Notes under the pieces: model-generated
The model's database searches: none
What the model was told of the DNA's origin: nothing
Seen by the model: the letters and a program-made list of their open reading frames with translations, nothing else
Translations under genes and position numbers: made by a program
In this document: positions 61,698 through 64,000 of the stretch, piece by piece
How positions within the stretch are numbered: position 1 is the stretch's first letter
How the letters are laid out: every line of letters begins with the position of its first letter
Assembly (NCBI GenBank): GCA_949788275.1
Contig: OX460916.1
Location: 868,001 to 932,000, forward strand
DNA: 64,000 bases
Source: Weeksellaceae bacterium
GTDB taxonomy: Bacteria > Bacteroidota > Bacteroidia > Flavobacteriales > Weeksellaceae
Direction of reading: 5' to 3'

Positions 61698-64000
61698 ATG
61701 AAAAAAACACTCATTCTTTTACCACTTTTTGCTGCGAGCATGGTCTTTGCACAAGAAAAAAGGTTGATTACAGGTTCGGTACAGGACGAAGAAACGTTGA
61801 TGGGGATAGCAGGTGCTTCTGTGAAAATTGAAGCTCAATCTGTTTCGAATACCACCGATCAAAAAGGCGTTATTCAAAGTGTAACCATGGGAACAGTGAC
61901 TGATAGTGAAGGAAACTTTACATTGGAAGTGCCTGCTCATACGAAATCTATATTGATCAGTTATTTAGGGTATGATACCAAGTTGATTCAACTCGATGGT
62001 ACCATGACGACCTATGCCATTAGTTTACTACCTTCTTTAGAGACTAGTTTTCCTGAAAGTAATGATCTGCAAGAGGTGGTTCTAACTGGATACCAAAAAA
62101 TTGAAAAACGGAAGTTAACCGCTGCCGTCTCTACCTTAAAAATGGAAGATATTCAGCAGGTTGGTGTGGCTAGTGTCGATCAATTATTAAGTGGTCAAGT
62201 TGCTGGTGTTGCTGTGTCTACGCAAACTGGTGCGCCAGGTGGTCCTGCGAAAATCCGTATTCGTGGTACGGCTTCGCTTTCAGGTCCTCAAGATCCATTA
62301 TGGGTGATTGATGGTTTACCCTTGGAAGGGAATGATGTTCCTAATTTTAGCGATAAAGACAATATCGATCAATTGCAAAATTTTTCCATTGCGGGTTTAA
62401 ACCCCGATGATATTGCTGATATCACTATTCTGAAAGACGCTGCTGCTACAGCTATATATGGTGCGCGTGCGGCCAATGGGGTAATTGCTATTACAACCAA
62501 GCGTGGTAAAAAAGGCTCAATGGTGGTTAATTTTTCAGCCAATACGTTTGTCACAGCTCGTCCCGATTTCGATAAATTAAACTTATTGAATTCGTCTCAG
62601 AAAGTCGATCTTGAATTAATGCTTGCTGGTCGTTCAGATTTAACTTACCGTACCGATAAAGGAGAAGTTATGCGTTTACTTAGCGGAGCTGGTGAACTAG
62701 ATGCTTTTCGTGCCAATGGTTTCGGTGGTTTAAGTGCTGTTACCCAAAATAGCATTAATGCCTTACGTCAACATAATACAGATTGGGGGAAATTATTGTA
62801 CCGTAATGCGATTAACAAGCAATATGGTTTAAGCCTTTCTGGTGGAAACGAACGTTCAGATTATTACTTCTCTTTGGGGTATTATGATGAGCAAGGAACA
62901 ACCATTGGTACAAACTTTCAACGGTATAATCTAACCCTGAAGAACAATTATAAATTATCGGATAAATTCAATGTCGGTATCGCTATATTCGGAACACAAA
63001 GTGAAAAGAAATCTTTTGTATCCGATACCGATGCTTCAATTAACCCTTCGAATTATTCACGTAATGCCAATCCGTACTTAAATCCTTTAAATACCGATGG
63101 TTCTTACAATTACGATAAAGATATCGATGGCTATTCAGACCGTTATGTTCCTTATAATTACCTAGAAGAGCGTGAAAATACATCGTATGATTTAACCAAT
63201 CGCTCGTTAAAGGCGATTATGGATTTAGAATATGATGTCGCGAAAGGACTGAAATTAACATCTCAGTTAGGGATTCAATACGATAGCAATAAAACCGAGA
63301 AATTTGCTGATAAAGAAACGTACTTTACGCGTAAAATGCGAGAGGCTACGCGTTATTACCAAAATGGAAATTACCATTATTTCTTACCCGTAGGTGGAGT
63401 TATGCAAAACTGGGACAATGAATTTTTCCAATACAATTGGAAAGCTCAAGCGACCTATAGCACGACGATTAATTACCGCCACGAATTCGATTTAATGGCG
63501 GGTACTGAAATCCGTAAAACCGATAATAAAACCATTCATACCAAAGCTTTCGGTTTCGATAAGAATACGTTACAGTCTTCCCCTATCATTTTTCCAAATG
63601 GAGATCGTTCTTCAGAAAAAGAATACGAAGCGTACAAAAGACAACGAGTAGAAAATGCTTATACATCGCTATTTGCAACAGCTTCTTATACCTTAGATAA
63701 AAAATATACAGTTTTCGGAAGTGTGCGTTATGATGGATCCGATCTCTTTGGAGTAGATCCGAAGTATAAGTACTTACCACTTTGGGCTGTTTCTGGTTCT
63801 TGGTTAGTATCGAAAGAAGCATTTATGGACAATGTTGGTTTTGTTTCCAATTTACGTTTACGTGCTTCGTATGGTTTACAAGGAAATATCGATCGTAATA
63901 CCTCACCTTTCTTTGTCGGTGAATATAGACAAACTACCATTTTACCAGGTTCCAAAGAAGATGTAATTACGGTGATTTCTCCACCAAACGAGAAATTGCG
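61698..64000 (+). CDS. SusC/RagA-type TonB-linked outer-membrane receptor (truncated by window end)
   Basis: The reading frame is open from ATG 61698 to the window edge (767 codons). Signal peptide MKKTLILLPLFAASMVFAQ. Next is a carboxypeptidase-regulatory-like/CarbopepD domain (VQDEETLMGIAGASVKI to ISYLGYDTKLI), here with an inserted stretch between GASVKIE and GTVTDSEGNF. The TonB plug is TGYQKIEKRKLTAAVS, GQVAGVAVSTQTGAPGG, IRIRGTASL and PLWVIDGLPL. The beta-barrel begins near residue 290. SusC-type proteins import oligosaccharides or peptides with a SusD lipoprotein; a SusD gene may lie past the edge. Neighbouring protease suggests peptides. Confidence 0.93.
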   Translation, partial: MKKTLILLPLFAASMVFAQEKRLITGSVQDEETLMGIAGASVKIEAQSVSNTTDQKGVIQSVTMGTVTDSEGNFTLEVPAHTKSILISYLGYDTKLIQLDGTMTTYAISLLPSLETSFPESNDLQEVVLTGYQKIEKRKLTAAVSTLKMEDIQQVGVASVDQLLSGQVAGVAVSTQTGAPGGPAKIRIRGTASLSGPQDPLWVIDGLPLEGNDVPNFSDKDNIDQLQNFSIAGLNPDDIADITILKDAAATAIYGARAANGVIAITTKRGKKGSMVVNFSANTFVTARPDFDKLNLLNSSQKVDLELMLAGRSDLTYRTDKGEVMRLLSGAGELDAFRANGFGGLSAVTQNSINALRQHNTDWGKLLYRNAINKQYGLSLSGGNERSDYYFSLGYYDEQGTTIGTNFQRYNLTLKNNYKLSDKFNVGIAIFGTQSEKKSFVSDTDASINPSNYSRNANPYLNPLNTDGSYNYDKDIDGYSDRYVPYNYLEERENTSYDLTNRSLKAIMDLEYDVAKGLKLTSQLGIQYDSNKTEKFADKETYFTRKMREATRYYQNGNYHYFLPVGGVMQNWDNEFFQYNWKAQATYSTTINYRHEFDLMAGTEIRKTDNKTIHTKAFGFDKNTLQSSPIIFPNGDRSSEKEYEAYKRQRVENAYTSLFATASYTLDKKYTVFGSVRYDGSDLFGVDPKYKYLPLWAVSGSWLVSKEAFMDNVGFVSNLRLRASYGLQGNIDRNTSPFFVGEYRQTTILPGSKEDVITVISPPNEKL

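Overview
The window looks like a chromosomal segment of a Bacteroidota bacterium, most likely class Flavobacteriia (a Weeksellaceae/Flavobacteriaceae-type genome). Supporting signs are AT-rich DNA, almost no Shine-Dalgarno sequences, promoters of the TTTG / TAnnTTTG type, three secreted proteins with type IX secretion (T9SS) C-terminal sorting domains, a SusC/RagA TonB-linked receptor, and Bacteroidota-type families (MutS2 without Smr, DUF6175, DUF6428, long RluA proteins, CsgG-like proteins). There is no phage, integrase or classical insertion sequence. No tRNA or rRNA was seen.

Layout. 0-6.6 kb: two tandem secreted endonuclease I paralogues, mutS2, ung and a MerR-type regulator with a cobalamin-domain fold. 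6.6-20.6 kb: fused isobutyryl-CoA mutase icmF, uracil permease, serB, fabV with a structured leader, a lipoprotein, a three-gene CsgG-like/DUF6175 operon, an FKBP isomerase and mepB. 20.6-33.6 kb: a cupin/DapA-like operon divergent from a MocR regulator, hydrolases, an SDR, an exported flavodoxin-RidA fusion divergent from an AraC regulator, and an ada-like/alkB alkylation-repair pair. 33.6-41.9 kb: an RluA-type pseudouridine synthase, DUF4241, Crp-like regulators, an Rrf2/NAD(P)-binding pair, catalase, and a secreted isochorismatase-like protein. 41.9-49.9 kb: an arsenic operon (arsR, DUF6428, acr3), a GNAT protein, a CLC-F-type fluoride/proton antiporter under a fluoride riboswitch, an MFS exporter with its AraC regulator, an esterase and a Crp-like regulator. 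50-53 kb: an Rpn-type nuclease with a 12-bp tandem repeat in its coding sequence, and small membrane and lipoproteins. 53.5-64 kb: a large M43 metalloprotease with three repeat domains, a LytS-type histidine kinase, a zinc metalloprotease and a truncated SusC-like receptor, which together suggest extracellular protein breakdown and peptide uptake.

The main non-coding signal is a family of at least six intergenic elements (near 12.4, 16.2, 19.9, 27.6, 43.9 and 50.0 kb). They share their ends and their fold but differ in helix sequence, with paired compensatory changes, which points to a conserved structured RNA or DNA hairpin element. Other regulatory signals are the fluoride riboswitch with a visible expression platform, an 84-nt structured leader of fabV, duplicated ArsR operators, and dyads upstream of the mocR, rrf2-like, merR and katA genes.

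All function calls come from reading the sequence. No database search was run.
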